A DNA stretch of 64,000 nucleotides from NCBI GenBank assembly GCA_041398005.1, contig JAWKVP010000004.1, positions 310,001 to 374,000 of the forward strand, written 5' to 3'. Shown here in pieces: positions 44,951-53,103 of this stretch (its first letter is position 1; every line of letters starts with the position of its first letter). A model generated the notes under the pieces. That model was not told the DNA's origin. It ran no database searches and saw nothing but the letters and a program-made list of their open reading frames with translations. The stretch is from JAGREO01 sp020446285 (GTDB lineage Bacteria; Pseudomonadota; Alphaproteobacteria; Geminicoccales; Geminicoccaceae). The position numbers and the translations under genes are program-made.

Positions 44951-45059
44951 CTGGTGCTCGGGCGCATTCACTTCGTTCATACACCCGAGCGCCAGTTCCT
45001 TGTTTTTGCATCAATTTATCCAGTCAGATCAGTATGATCCGTCTGGATCGATGCACTGG
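44951..45059. repeat. 109-base dispersed palindromic repeat, copy 2
   Basis: Same length and orientation as 14317-14425, with 91 of 109 bases identical by hand count. The ends here are CTGG rather than CTAG. The block TTCCTTGTTTTTGCATCAAT is fully conserved apart from one base. The hairpin arms TCCAGTCAGATC and GATCCGTCTGGA carry two mismatches. It lies between the TRAP large permease and the HAD gene, 13 bases before the latter's start. Confidence 0.85.
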
Positions 45060-45072
45060 AGAATAGACAGGC

Positions 45073-45774
45073 ATGGCGAACGAACCGGTCGAGGCTCTTT
45101 TGTTCGACGTCTTCGGCACACTCGTCGACTGGCGCGGCTCCATCGCCCGCGAACTCGCCACGCTCCTGCCAACGGTCGATGGCGATGCCTTCGCCCGAGC
45201 CTGGCGCGGTCGCTATCAGCCGTCGATGGAGCGGATCCGCTCGGGACGTCGCGGCTTCGTCCGTCTCGACGTGCTGCACCGGGAAAACCTGCTTGAAACA
45301 CTGGATGAATTTGCCGTCACCGGCCTGAATGACGAGGAAATCGATCATCTCAACCGTGTCTGGCATCGCCTCGCACCCTGGCCTGATGTCGTCGAGGGTC
45401 TGAGGCGATTGAGGGAGAAATACATCGTCGCCCCCTGCTCGAACGGCAATGTCGCGCTCATGACGCGGCTGGCGAAGAATAACGGAATGCCCTTCGACGT
45501 CATTCTCGGGGCCGAGGTGACCCGGTCCTACAAGCCGATGCGCGAAACCTACCTGGGCTCCGCCGATCTGCTCGATCTGCCGCCCGGACGCTGCATGATG
45601 GTCGCCGCCCACAACAGCGATCTGGCCGCCGCCCGCGACTGCGGATTGCAGACAGGGTTCTTCGCGCGGCCGGAGGAATATGGCGACGGCCATGACGAGG
45701 ACCGCGAAGCAGACGCCGACTGGACGATCATCGCCTGCGATCTGCTCGATCTCGCCGAACGGATGGGATGCTGA
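45073..45774 (+). CDS. haloacid dehalogenase type II (HAD superfamily)
   Basis: A 233-residue HAD hydrolase. The nucleophile is Asp12 in FDVFGTLVDW, the Ser/Asn motif is APCSNGN, the Lys motif is SYKPMRETY, and the last acidic motif is MVAAHNSDLAAA. The order and spacing are those of L-2-haloacid dehalogenases, which release halide from 2-haloalkanoates. Many homologues act on other small substrates, so the substrate is uncertain. The stop overlaps the next start. The repeat element sits directly before it. Confidence 0.9.
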   Translation: MANEPVEALLFDVFGTLVDWRGSIARELATLLPTVDGDAFARAWRGRYQPSMERIRSGRRGFVRLDVLHRENLLETLDEFAVTGLNDEEIDHLNRVWHRLAPWPDVVEGLRRLREKYIVAPCSNGNVALMTRLAKNNGMPFDVILGAEVTRSYKPMRETYLGSADLLDLPPGRCMMVAAHNSDLAAARDCGLQTGFFARPEEYGDGHDEDREADADWTIIACDLLDLAERMGC

Positions 45775-46205
45775 CCGACATGGATCTCGAAACCGTCAGC
45801 GCGGAAACCTTCGGACGCTCGCTCGAGGGAATCGGCATCAATCTCCTGAGTGTCGATGTCGAGCGCCTGGCACGGTTGCTGGTGGAAGCCTTCGGTTGCC
45901 GGGCGCACCGGGTCTCGAAGGACTTCGCGATCATCGAGCACGGTACGACCTTCATGCAGATCCATCACGACGCAACCTACGGCGGCCACCCGATCCTGGG
46001 CCTGCTTCCGGAGAACCCGCCACGCGGCACCGGCGTGCAGCTCTATTTCTTCGGTGTCGATCCGGCTGACGCCCTGCCCCGCGCCGAAGCGCTCGGCGCC
46101 CACATCATAGAACCACCGCGCGACAAACCCCACGGCCTCCACGAGGGCACCGTTGTGAGCCCGGAAGGCTACGCGTTCACCGCCGCCCGTCCGATCGCGG
46201 CATAA
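45768..46205 (+). CDS. VOC (glyoxalase/bleomycin-resistance) family protein
   Basis: A 145-residue vicinal-oxygen-chelate fold protein: GINLLSVDVERLARLLVEAF, FMQIHHDATYGGHP, GTGVQLYFFGVDPADALPRA and a final Glu-containing strand HEGTVVSPEGYAF. Candidate metal ligands are the His in QIHHD and the Glu in SPEGY. The reaction is unknown. It overlaps the HAD stop by 7 bases, or starts at Met 45780 without overlap. The position beside aromatic-degradation genes suggests a lyase or isomerase role, which is inference. Confidence 0.82.
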   Translation: MLTDMDLETVSAETFGRSLEGIGINLLSVDVERLARLLVEAFGCRAHRVSKDFAIIEHGTTFMQIHHDATYGGHPILGLLPENPPRGTGVQLYFFGVDPADALPRAEALGAHIIEPPRDKPHGLHEGTVVSPEGYAFTAARPIAA

Positions 46206-46295
46206 GAATCTCAACCATCAATCCCTCGCCCAAAAGTCATTGACGCCGGCGATCATCGTGCAACCATGACGTACCGGGGACACGGGAGGATTTGT

Positions 46296-46456
46296 ATGCT
46301 GCTCGAATACATGCCCGTTTTCGGCAGTGATGTCGAAACCGGGAGCCTGCCGGTAGCCCTGCCGCAAGGGAAGCAAAGCTGCAGGACAGTTACATCGAAT
46401 GCTGGAAGGGGCTGGAGAAACGCTTCAACGGCACCATCGAGGGAGACTGGAGCTAG
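46296..46456 (+). pseudogene. possible small gene with a frameshift
   Basis: A strong ribosome binding site (GGGAGGA, 46284-46290) stands 5 bases before ATG 46296, which opens MLLEYMPVFGSDVETG. In that frame the later residues look random. In the frame offset by one base backward the translation becomes protein-like, ending CWKGLEKRFNGTIEGDWS, with its stop TAG immediately before the ATG of the next gene. Together they suggest one protein of about 53 residues interrupted by a frameshift near 46331-46360. No family is recognised. A programmed shift, a mutation or a sequence error would look alike. Confidence 0.45.
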
Positions 46457-47470
46457 ATGAAACTGGCCTCGCTGAAATCCGGATTCGACGGAAAGCCCCT
46501 GCGTGATGGCAGGCTGGTGGTGGTCTCCCGCGACATTACCCTTTGCGTTGATGCCACCCACATCGCACCGACGCTGCAGGACGCTCTCGAGCGCTGGGAC
46601 GAAGTATCATCGCGGCTCGAGGAACTTGCCGGGCAACTGGCGCATGGCAGTGTCCGTGCGCAACGGTTTCGCGAGCGCGAGGCCGCCTCGCCGCTGCCGC
46701 GCGCCTATCAGTGGCTCGATGGCTCGGCCTATGTCACTCATGTCGAACTGGTGAGAAAGGCACGCGGCGCGGAACTGCCGGCAAGTTTCTGGACCGATCC
46801 GCTGATGTATCAGGGTGCAAGCGACAAGTTCATCGGTCCGCGCGATCCGATCGAGCTTGGCGGCGATGATTGGGGCCTCGACCTCGAAGCCGAGATCGCC
46901 GTGATCACCGATGAGGTGCGCATGGGCACGACGCCGGAAGAAGCAGCCGGACATATTCGTCTCGTCATGCTGGTCAACGATGTGAGCGCCCGCGGCCTCA
47001 TTGCGGGCGAACTCGCCAAGGGCTTCGGCTTTGTCCATGGCAAGCCCGCCACCGCGTTCTCGCCGGTCGCTGTCACTCCCGACGAGCTCGGTCCGGACTG
47101 GCGGGACGGCAAGCTGCACCGCCCGCTGCTCTCCCATGTCAACGAGCATGAACTCGGCCATCCCGACGCCGGAACCGACATGACCTTTTCGCTGGCGCAG
47201 CTCGTGGCGCACGGGGCCAGGACACGCCATCTCGGTGCCGGAACCATTGTCGGTTCGGGTACGGTCGCCAACAACGCGGCGCGGCAGGAGGGTTCCGATA
47301 TCGGTTCCTCCTGTCTTGCCGAGCGGCGGATGCTGGAGACGCTCTGGCATGGAGAACCGCGCACACCGTGGCTCAAGCCGGGCGACCATGTGCGCATCGA
47401 GATGAAAGACGCCGACGGTCACACGATCTTCGGCGCGATCGAACAGGAAGTGGTGCGCTACCATGGCTAA
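46457..47470 (+). CDS. fumarylacetoacetate hydrolase family protein
   Basis: A 337-residue FAH-fold hydrolase. Metal-site acids occur in DLEAEIAVITDEV, and NDVSARGL with KGFGFVHGKP lines the active site. HLGAGTIVGSGTVANN and PWLKPGDHVRIEM complete the C-terminal domain. Bacterial homologues hydrolyse fumarylacetoacetate, the last step of homogentisate (tyrosine/phenylacetate) breakdown. It starts immediately after the stop of the possible small gene and overlaps the MBL gene by 8 bases. Confidence 0.92.
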   Translation: MKLASLKSGFDGKPLRDGRLVVVSRDITLCVDATHIAPTLQDALERWDEVSSRLEELAGQLAHGSVRAQRFREREAASPLPRAYQWLDGSAYVTHVELVRKARGAELPASFWTDPLMYQGASDKFIGPRDPIELGGDDWGLDLEAEIAVITDEVRMGTTPEEAAGHIRLVMLVNDVSARGLIAGELAKGFGFVHGKPATAFSPVAVTPDELGPDWRDGKLHRPLLSHVNEHELGHPDAGTDMTFSLAQLVAHGARTRHLGAGTIVGSGTVANNAARQEGSDIGSSCLAERRMLETLWHGEPRTPWLKPGDHVRIEMKDADGHTIFGAIEQEVVRYHG

Positions 47471-48413
47471 GTCATTTGCATCCACCGCAGACATGGCCGC
47501 GAAGACGATCTCCTTTACCGAGGTCGGCGACGGACTCCATGCCTTCACCGCCGAAGGTGATCCCAATACCGGCGTCATCATCGGCGATGACGCGGTCATG
47601 GTGGTGGATGCGCAGGCGACACCGGTCATGGCCGAACTGGTGATCGAACGGGTCAGAAGCGTCACTGACAAGCCGATCCGATATGTCGTCCTCTCGCACT
47701 ATCATGCCGTGCGTGTGCTGGGCGCGTCCGCCTACGGGGCCGAGCAGATCATCGCTTCCGAAACCTGCCGGAGCATGATCCATGAGCGCGGACAGGAAGA
47801 CTGGGACAGCGAGTTCGGCCGTTTTCCACGTCTCTTTCAGGCACATGAGAGCATTCCGGGACTGACATGGCCGACCATGACGTTCCGCGACCGCATGACG
47901 GTCTGGCTCGGCAAGCGCCGCGTTGACCTGATCCATCCGGGCCGGGCCCATACCGCCGGGGACATCATCGCCTGGGTACCGGACGAGCAGGCAATGTTCT
48001 CCGGCGATATCGTCGAATACCGCTCCGCCTGCTACTGCGGCGACGCACATTTCAGCGACTGGCAGGACACGCTCGACAGGATCGCCCGGTTCGAGCCACG
48101 CACGCTCGCACCGGGCCGTGGCGACGCCTTGAGCGATCCGGCCAGGGTCCGGGAGGCCATCTCCCTGACCCGCGATTTTCTGAAAAGCACCTACGCACCG
48201 GTCGCCGCTGTTGCCGCGCGCGGTGGTTCTCTGAAGGAAGCGTGGGACGCCTGTCGGTCCGCCTGCGACGATAAGTTCAGGGATTATGCCATCTATGAGC
48301 ATTGCCTCCCGTTCAATGTCGCGCGAGCCTATGATGAAGCCAACGGCATCGACACCCCGCGCATCTGGACGGCAGAACGCGACCGGATCATGTGGGAACA
48401 GTTGCAGGGCTGA
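47463..48413 (+). CDS. metallo-beta-lactamase fold hydrolase with altered metal motif
   Basis: A 316-residue MBL-fold protein (TGVIIGDDAVMVVDAQATP, then LSHYHAVRVLGAS, IHPGRAHTAGDIIAW and DEQAMFSGDIVEY). The canonical HxHxDH motif is HYHAVR here, so Asp and the second-site His are replaced by Val and Arg. It probably binds fewer metal ions or uses different ligands. The substrate is unknown. Together with the genes on either side it may process a ring-cleavage product or thioester. Confidence 0.88.
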   Translation: MAKSFASTADMAAKTISFTEVGDGLHAFTAEGDPNTGVIIGDDAVMVVDAQATPVMAELVIERVRSVTDKPIRYVVLSHYHAVRVLGASAYGAEQIIASETCRSMIHERGQEDWDSEFGRFPRLFQAHESIPGLTWPTMTFRDRMTVWLGKRRVDLIHPGRAHTAGDIIAWVPDEQAMFSGDIVEYRSACYCGDAHFSDWQDTLDRIARFEPRTLAPGRGDALSDPARVREAISLTRDFLKSTYAPVAAVAARGGSLKEAWDACRSACDDKFRDYAIYEHCLPFNVARAYDEANGIDTPRIWTAERDRIMWEQLQG

Positions 48414-48494
48414 AGAGGAAGGTCGCCAGACTGCGGGCCACTCGGGAGATCGACGCCACCGGCATGAGGTTCACCCGGCAAGGAAGGTGCCACG

Positions 48495-50099
48495 ATGACC
48501 CGTTACACCTACAGTTCCTACCCCTATCGCAAGCCGCCGGAACTCGACGGGGGCAGTCATCCTGCTGTCCCGGTCATCATCGTCGGTGCGGGACCGGTGG
48601 GTCTCGCCGCTGCCATCGATCTTGCACTGCACGATATCCGCACGGTCGTGCTCGACGACAACGATGTCGTTTCGGTCGGCAGCCGGGCGATCTGCTGGTC
48701 CAAGCGCAGCCTCGAGATCTTCGATCGCCTCGGTGTCGGCGAACGGATGGTGGACAAGGGCATCACCTGGAAGGTCGGTCGTCTCTTCCATCGCGACCGC
48801 GAGGTCTACAGTTTCGACCTGCAGGAAGAACCCGGCCACAAGATGCCGGCCTTCATCAACCTGCAGCAATATCATGTCGAACAGTTTCTCGTCGAACGCG
48901 CGCTCGAATTTCCTGATCTGATCGATATCCGCTGGAAGAACCGGGTCACGGGCATCGAACAGCAACCAAGTTGCGTCAGGCTCGCGATCGAGACCCCTGA
49001 TGGTGCCTATACTCTCGAATCCCGCTACGCCCTCGCCTGCGACGGAGCGAACAGCAGCATTCGCGGCATGATGGGCCTCGACTTCGACGGGCGGGCGTTC
49101 GAAGAGCATTTCCTCATCGCCGATATCGAGATGGATGCGGATCTTTCCAATGAACGCCTGTTCTGGTTCGAACCGACCTTTCATTCCGGCCAGTCGGCAC
49201 TCCTGCACAAGCAACCGGACAATATCTACCGCATCGATCTGCAGCTCGGCCCCGATGCCGATCCCGCGGAAGAGAGAAAGCCCGAGCGGGTCACGCCGCG
49301 CGTTTCGGCGATGCTCGGCGGCAGGCCCTTTGAAATCGACTGGGTCAGTGTCTACACATTCCAGTGCCGGCGGATGAAGGCTTTCGTTCATGACCGGATC
49401 ATCTTCGCCGGCGACAGCGCCCATGTCGTCAGTCCGTTCGGCGCGCGCGGCGGGAACAGCGGTATCCAGGATATCGACAATCTCTGCTGGAAACTCGCTG
49501 CCGTCCTGCTCGGCAGGGCATCCCGCGACCTCTTGAAATCCTATGACGAGGAGCGCTGCCACGGAGCGGATGAAAACATCCTCCACTCATCACGCTCGAC
49601 AAGCTTCATGACGCCGAAATCGAAAACCGAACGGCTCTTTCGCGACGCAGTGCTTCATCTCGCCGGCGAGATGCCCTTCGCCCGGCGGCTGGTCAATTCC
49701 GGCCGGCTGTCAGAGCCCTGCTCACTCACCCACAGGGGATTGCAGCGCGGTCAGGACATGGCGAGCGGAAGACTCCCGCCGGGAACGCCCTGTCCCGATG
49801 CACCGGTCGAGACAGCGCGTTCCAGCGATGACTGGCTGCTGGGGCATCTCGGCGGCGAGTTCAGGGTATTGCACCAGCCCGACGGCATCGGTAGCGAGGC
49901 ACATCTGCCATCGAAACTGCCGGCGCTGATCGTCGGCCGAGACCTCAAGGATCGCGAGGGACTGCTCCGCCAGCGTTATGCGCTCGAGGCCGGCGTGACC
50001 TACCTCGTCCGTCCGGACCAGCATATCGCCGCGGCCTGGAACCGCGCAGATGCCGGCCGGATCCTCGATGCCCTCGAACTCGCCGGAGGACAGGCATGA
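48495..50099 (+). CDS. FAD-dependent aromatic monooxygenase, MhaA-like
   Basis: A 534-residue class A flavoprotein hydroxylase of the PheA/TfdB/MhpA family. The FAD motif VIIVGAGPVGLAAAIDL (27-43), the DG motif ALACDGANSSIRG and the GD motif FAGDSAHVVSPFGARGGNSG are intact. A thioredoxin-like C-terminal domain follows (about 400-534). The downstream overlapping DUF2783 gene recalls MhaAB of Pseudomonas putida, where MhaA with a small partner MhaB hydroxylates 3-hydroxyphenylacetate to homogentisate. The assignment is by context and memory of the family. Confidence 0.88.
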   Translation: MTRYTYSSYPYRKPPELDGGSHPAVPVIIVGAGPVGLAAAIDLALHDIRTVVLDDNDVVSVGSRAICWSKRSLEIFDRLGVGERMVDKGITWKVGRLFHRDREVYSFDLQEEPGHKMPAFINLQQYHVEQFLVERALEFPDLIDIRWKNRVTGIEQQPSCVRLAIETPDGAYTLESRYALACDGANSSIRGMMGLDFDGRAFEEHFLIADIEMDADLSNERLFWFEPTFHSGQSALLHKQPDNIYRIDLQLGPDADPAEERKPERVTPRVSAMLGGRPFEIDWVSVYTFQCRRMKAFVHDRIIFAGDSAHVVSPFGARGGNSGIQDIDNLCWKLAAVLLGRASRDLLKSYDEERCHGADENILHSSRSTSFMTPKSKTERLFRDAVLHLAGEMPFARRLVNSGRLSEPCSLTHRGLQRGQDMASGRLPPGTPCPDAPVETARSSDDWLLGHLGGEFRVLHQPDGIGSEAHLPSKLPALIVGRDLKDREGLLRQRYALEAGVTYLVRPDQHIAAAWNRADAGRILDALELAGGQA

Positions 50100-50293
50100 G
50101 CAGACTTCGAACGGATGACGGCTTCGCCGGCAAGAGCGACGAATTCTACGCCATGCTGATCGATGCCCATGACGGCCTCGACGACGAACAAAGCGAAGCT
50201 CTCAACGCCCGCCTGCTTCTCCTCCTCGCCAACCAGATCGGCGATCTCGACACTCTGAGAGAGGCCATCGAAACCGCAGGCCGGACAGGCTGA
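50096..50293 (+). CDS. DUF2783 small protein, MhaB-like partner of the hydroxylase
   Basis: A 65-residue, acidic, helical protein: DEFYAMLIDAHDGLDDEQSE, then LNARLLLLLANQIGD. It matches the DUF2783 pattern of small proteins encoded after flavin hydroxylases. The start overlaps the hydroxylase stop (ATGA). In P. putida the comparably small MhaB is needed for productive hydroxylation by MhaA. Here the same role is inferred. Confidence 0.82.
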   Translation: MSRLRTDDGFAGKSDEFYAMLIDAHDGLDDEQSEALNARLLLLLANQIGDLDTLREAIETAGRTG

Positions 50294-50377
50294 CCCAGAT
50301 CACAAAAGAATGCCAACAGTTCCCGACTTCGGAACCGCCACGCTGCCGCCCGCAGCCGAACGGCTTGACCTGCACGA

Positions 50378-51112
50378 TCAGTAACGGCGGAGGAGGCCCA
50401 CGAGCTTGCCCTGAACCGCGACCTGGTGCGGGCCGAAAATACGGATTTCGTAATCAGGATTGGCAGGCTCGAGCGCAATCGATGCACCGCGTCGCCGGAT
50501 ACGCTTGAGTGTCACTTCGCGTCCCTCGACCAGCGCCACGACGATTGAACCGTTTTCAGCCGTGTCGCAACGGCGGATGACGACATAATCGCCGTCCATG
50601 ATACCGGCCTCGATCATGGAATCGCCGGCCACCTGCACGACATAGTGTTCGCCGTCGCCCATGAGCAGGCCCGGCACATCGATCATGGTCTGCGTGTCGG
50701 CGAAAGCCTCGATCGGCGTTCCCGCAGCGATCCTGCCGAAGAGTGGCAGACTCTTGCTTGCGGGTTCGATTTCGCCGGCCCGTCTCGATCCATGGCCACG
50801 AAAATCGCCGCGAACGATATTGCTTTCGACGATCTTCCCGCTCGGTTCCGGCTTGTCCACGAGCCTTGGCGGGTTGCCCACACGGCCGCGGATATCGCCT
50901 GGTGGCGGTTTGAGAACTTCCACCGCACGCGCACGGTATGCAAGGCGGCGGATGAACCCGCGTTCCTCGAGCCCCGACACCAGCCGATGAATGCCCGACT
51001 TCGATTTCAACCCGAGGGCCGCTCGCATTTCATCGAAGGACGGACAGACTCCGTGTTCTTCCAGATAATCATGCACAAAGCGAAGAAGCTGCAATTGTCG
51101 TTGCGTGAGCAA
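50378..51112 (-). CDS. lexA: LexA repressor
   Basis: A 244-residue SOS repressor. The N-terminal winged helix (LTQRQLQLLRFVHDYLEEHG; LGLKSKSGIHRLVSGLEE) is followed by the self-cleavage domain. The cleavage site is Ala130-Gly131 (RIAAGTP), the nucleophile Ser165 (AGDSMIEAG) and the general base Lys203 (REVTLKRI). The alphaproteobacterial length includes a longer linker than in E. coli (202 residues). A GTTC-N7-GTTC box lies 50 bases upstream, so autoregulation is expected. It follows moeA on the same strand. Confidence 0.97.
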   Translation of the reverse strand: MLTQRQLQLLRFVHDYLEEHGVCPSFDEMRAALGLKSKSGIHRLVSGLEERGFIRRLAYRARAVEVLKPPPGDIRGRVGNPPRLVDKPEPSGKIVESNIVRGDFRGHGSRRAGEIEPASKSLPLFGRIAAGTPIEAFADTQTMIDVPGLLMGDGEHYVVQVAGDSMIEAGIMDGDYVVIRRCDTAENGSIVVALVEGREVTLKRIRRRGASIALEPANPDYEIRIFGPHQVAVQGKLVGLLRRY

Positions 51113-51161
51113 GGCTGGATCCGCCCGTTCGTATCAGAGGCGCTGGGGATGGCGTACAAAT

Positions 51162-51176
51162 GTTCTAATTTGGTTC
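51162..51176 (-). promoter_or_regulatory. alphaproteobacterial SOS box of lexA
   Basis: GTTC-TAATTTG-GTTC, the direct-repeat operator bound by alphaproteobacterial LexA, centred about 57 bases before the lexA start. Both half-sites are perfect. It lies between lexA and the end of moeA, so lexA can be controlled separately from the upstream molybdopterin genes. Confidence 0.88.
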
Positions 51177-51216
51177 TCGTTTTTGGTCAACTGTTCAGGC
51201 GGCGAAAAAGCATCTC

Positions 51217-52410
51217 TTAAACCTGTGCGTGAAGAACTGCGCGCAAGTCGATCGCCCGAAGCCGGCTCCCGGCCTTGCGCGGCGGGTCGAGAGGCGCCCG
51301 CTCCAGGAGGAGATCGGCATCCGTCATGACCGCCAGCATGGAACTGTCCTGCCGTGTCGCGACGCTGACGGTTCCGTCGGCCTCGACGAATGCGCGCATG
51401 AAATCGCGCCTCCCGTCATTTTCCTTCAGATCGTGAGCGACGACGACTTCGGTCCATGGCAGCGAGGAATCGAGACCGAGACAAGTGCGCACCGCCCCTC
51501 GAAGGAACATGATCCCGCACACGATCGTGGATACCGGATTGCCGGGCAGGCCCAGCAGCGGGCATTCACCGAGACGGCCGAAAATGAGGGGTTTGCCGGG
51601 GCGCATCCGGACCTTCCAGAAATCCAGTTCCAGACCGGCCATGCCACCCACCTCGCGCACGAGGTCGTGGTCGCCCACCGACGCGCCACCGGTCGTCACC
51701 AGCATGTCCGCGCCATGTGCATTCGCAAGCGCCGCACCAAGTGCGTCCCGATCGTCGGCGGCGATGCCGAGATCCACCGGCGATGCACCCCATGCCCGCA
51801 ACATGCCGGCGAGCACGACGGAATTCGAGGATGTGATCTGATGCGCGAGCGGTGTTTCACCCGGCATCCGCAACTCGTCACCCGTTGCGAGAATGGCGAT
51901 CCGCGGTTGCACGCGTACCTGCAGGTGGCCATGTCCCATGATAGCGGCGAGCCCCAGTGCGCGCGCATCCAGCACCCTTCCGGCGCGCAGTCCGACATGT
52001 CCCTCGGCAAAATCGAGCCCGCGCGGACGGATGAACAGCCCCGGCCGAACTGCTTCCGTCGCCTGTATGATATCCCCCTCGCGCTCCGCATTCTCCTGGA
52101 TGAGGATCGCGTCGGCACCGTCGGGCACGAGGCCACCGGTGAAGATCCGCGCTGCCTCGCCTTTTCCAAGGGCCAGAGTGAGGGGCGATCCCGCCGCCAC
52201 CTCGCCGATCACGCGCATGGGCGCGCCGGCATCGGCGGACCGGACCGCATAGCCGTCCATGGCCGAAACCGCACCCGGCGGCTGGTCCCGACGGGCACCG
52301 ACATCGGCGGCCAGCACTCTTCCAAGTGCGGCCCCGAGCGGCACCCATTCCGCCGGCATGGAGCGGACCGCCGGATAGATTCGCGCCTGGGCATCCGAGA
52401 CCTCGATCAT
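51217..52410 (-). CDS. moeA: molybdopterin molybdenumtransferase
   Basis: A 397-residue enzyme that inserts molybdate into adenylylated molybdopterin. MoeA motifs are present: PPGAVSAMDGYAVRSAD, GDELRMPG, TTGGASVGDHDLV, KPLIFGRL and GLPGNPVS. The four-domain layout and length agree with E. coli MoeA (411). The start overlaps the moaC stop (ATGA). With the mod genes at 55-58 kb the window carries both import and cofactor assembly for molybdenum. Confidence 0.96.
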   Translation of the reverse strand: MIEVSDAQARIYPAVRSMPAEWVPLGAALGRVLAADVGARRDQPPGAVSAMDGYAVRSADAGAPMRVIGEVAAGSPLTLALGKGEAARIFTGGLVPDGADAILIQENAEREGDIIQATEAVRPGLFIRPRGLDFAEGHVGLRAGRVLDARALGLAAIMGHGHLQVRVQPRIAILATGDELRMPGETPLAHQITSSNSVVLAGMLRAWGASPVDLGIAADDRDALGAALANAHGADMLVTTGGASVGDHDLVREVGGMAGLELDFWKVRMRPGKPLIFGRLGECPLLGLPGNPVSTIVCGIMFLRGAVRTCLGLDSSLPWTEVVVAHDLKENDGRRDFMRAFVEADGTVSVATRQDSSMLAVMTDADLLLERAPLDPPRKAGSRLRAIDLRAVLHAQV

Positions 52411-52889
52411 GCGTCTGACGCCACGAAATCGCCCGAACGCCCGCCGGATTTGCGCAGGAGCCGGATGTCGGTGATGCGAATTTCCCGGTCGATTGCCTTG
52501 CACATGTCATGGATCGTGAGCGCGGCCACGCTCACGGCCGTCAGCGCCTCCATCTCCACACCTGTCCTGTGGGTCACCTTGCACACCGCCTCGATGCGAA
52601 TGCCGGGCAGCGCCTCATCGGCAACGAGGCTGACCTTGACCGATGTGAGCGGCAGCGGATGACAGAGGGGAATGAGATCGCTGGTGCGCTTCGCACCCAT
52701 GATGCCGGCGAGCTGGGCGATCGTCAGCACGTCGCCTTTCTTCATACCTTTCTGCACGATCCGACGGAGTGTCGCCGGCCGCATCACGACCGCACCGCCA
52801 GCAACGGCAATGCGTTCGGTGACATCCTTGCCACCGACATCCACCATCACGGCATTGCCGTCGGCATCGATATGGGTGAGATCGTTCAT
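52407..52889 (-). CDS. moaC: cyclic pyranopterin monophosphate synthase
   Basis: A 160-residue enzyme completing the formation of cPMP from the MoaA product, the first stage of molybdenum cofactor synthesis. GMKKGDVLTIAQLAGIMGAK, DLIPLCHPLPLT, VTHRTGVEMEALTAVSVA and HDMCKAID match the active-site segments. ATG 52889 gives the E. coli length (161). In many alphaproteobacteria the order is trpDC-moaC-moeA-lexA; here the trp genes are missing upstream and an unrelated binding protein gene is divergent. Confidence 0.96.
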   Translation of the reverse strand: MNDLTHIDADGNAVMVDVGGKDVTERIAVAGGAVVMRPATLRRIVQKGMKKGDVLTIAQLAGIMGAKRTSDLIPLCHPLPLTSVKVSLVADEALPGIRIEAVCKVTHRTGVEMEALTAVSVAALTIHDMCKAIDREIRITDIRLLRKSGGRSGDFVASDA

Positions 52890-53103
52890 TTTCTGCTCTA
52901 CCGTCCCGTTTCCATTCGCGGATCGCATTCGCTCGGCATGCTGCATAGAGCATCGGACACGCCTACGGGAGTGGCAAGAGGCGGCAGCGCGGACGGGATC
53001 TCGACCGGGTCATACAGGATCACCGCTCCGTCATCTGGCGACTTGACTCCGGCCGCGAAATGGTCCGACTTCGAATCGTTCAAAAGCAACAAGGAGATGA
53101 ACG

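Noticed and set aside
46266..46460. A 64-codon frame starting at 46266
   Set aside because: The upstream ATG lacks a ribosome binding site. The better reading is the start at 46296 with a frame change, reported as a possible pseudogene.
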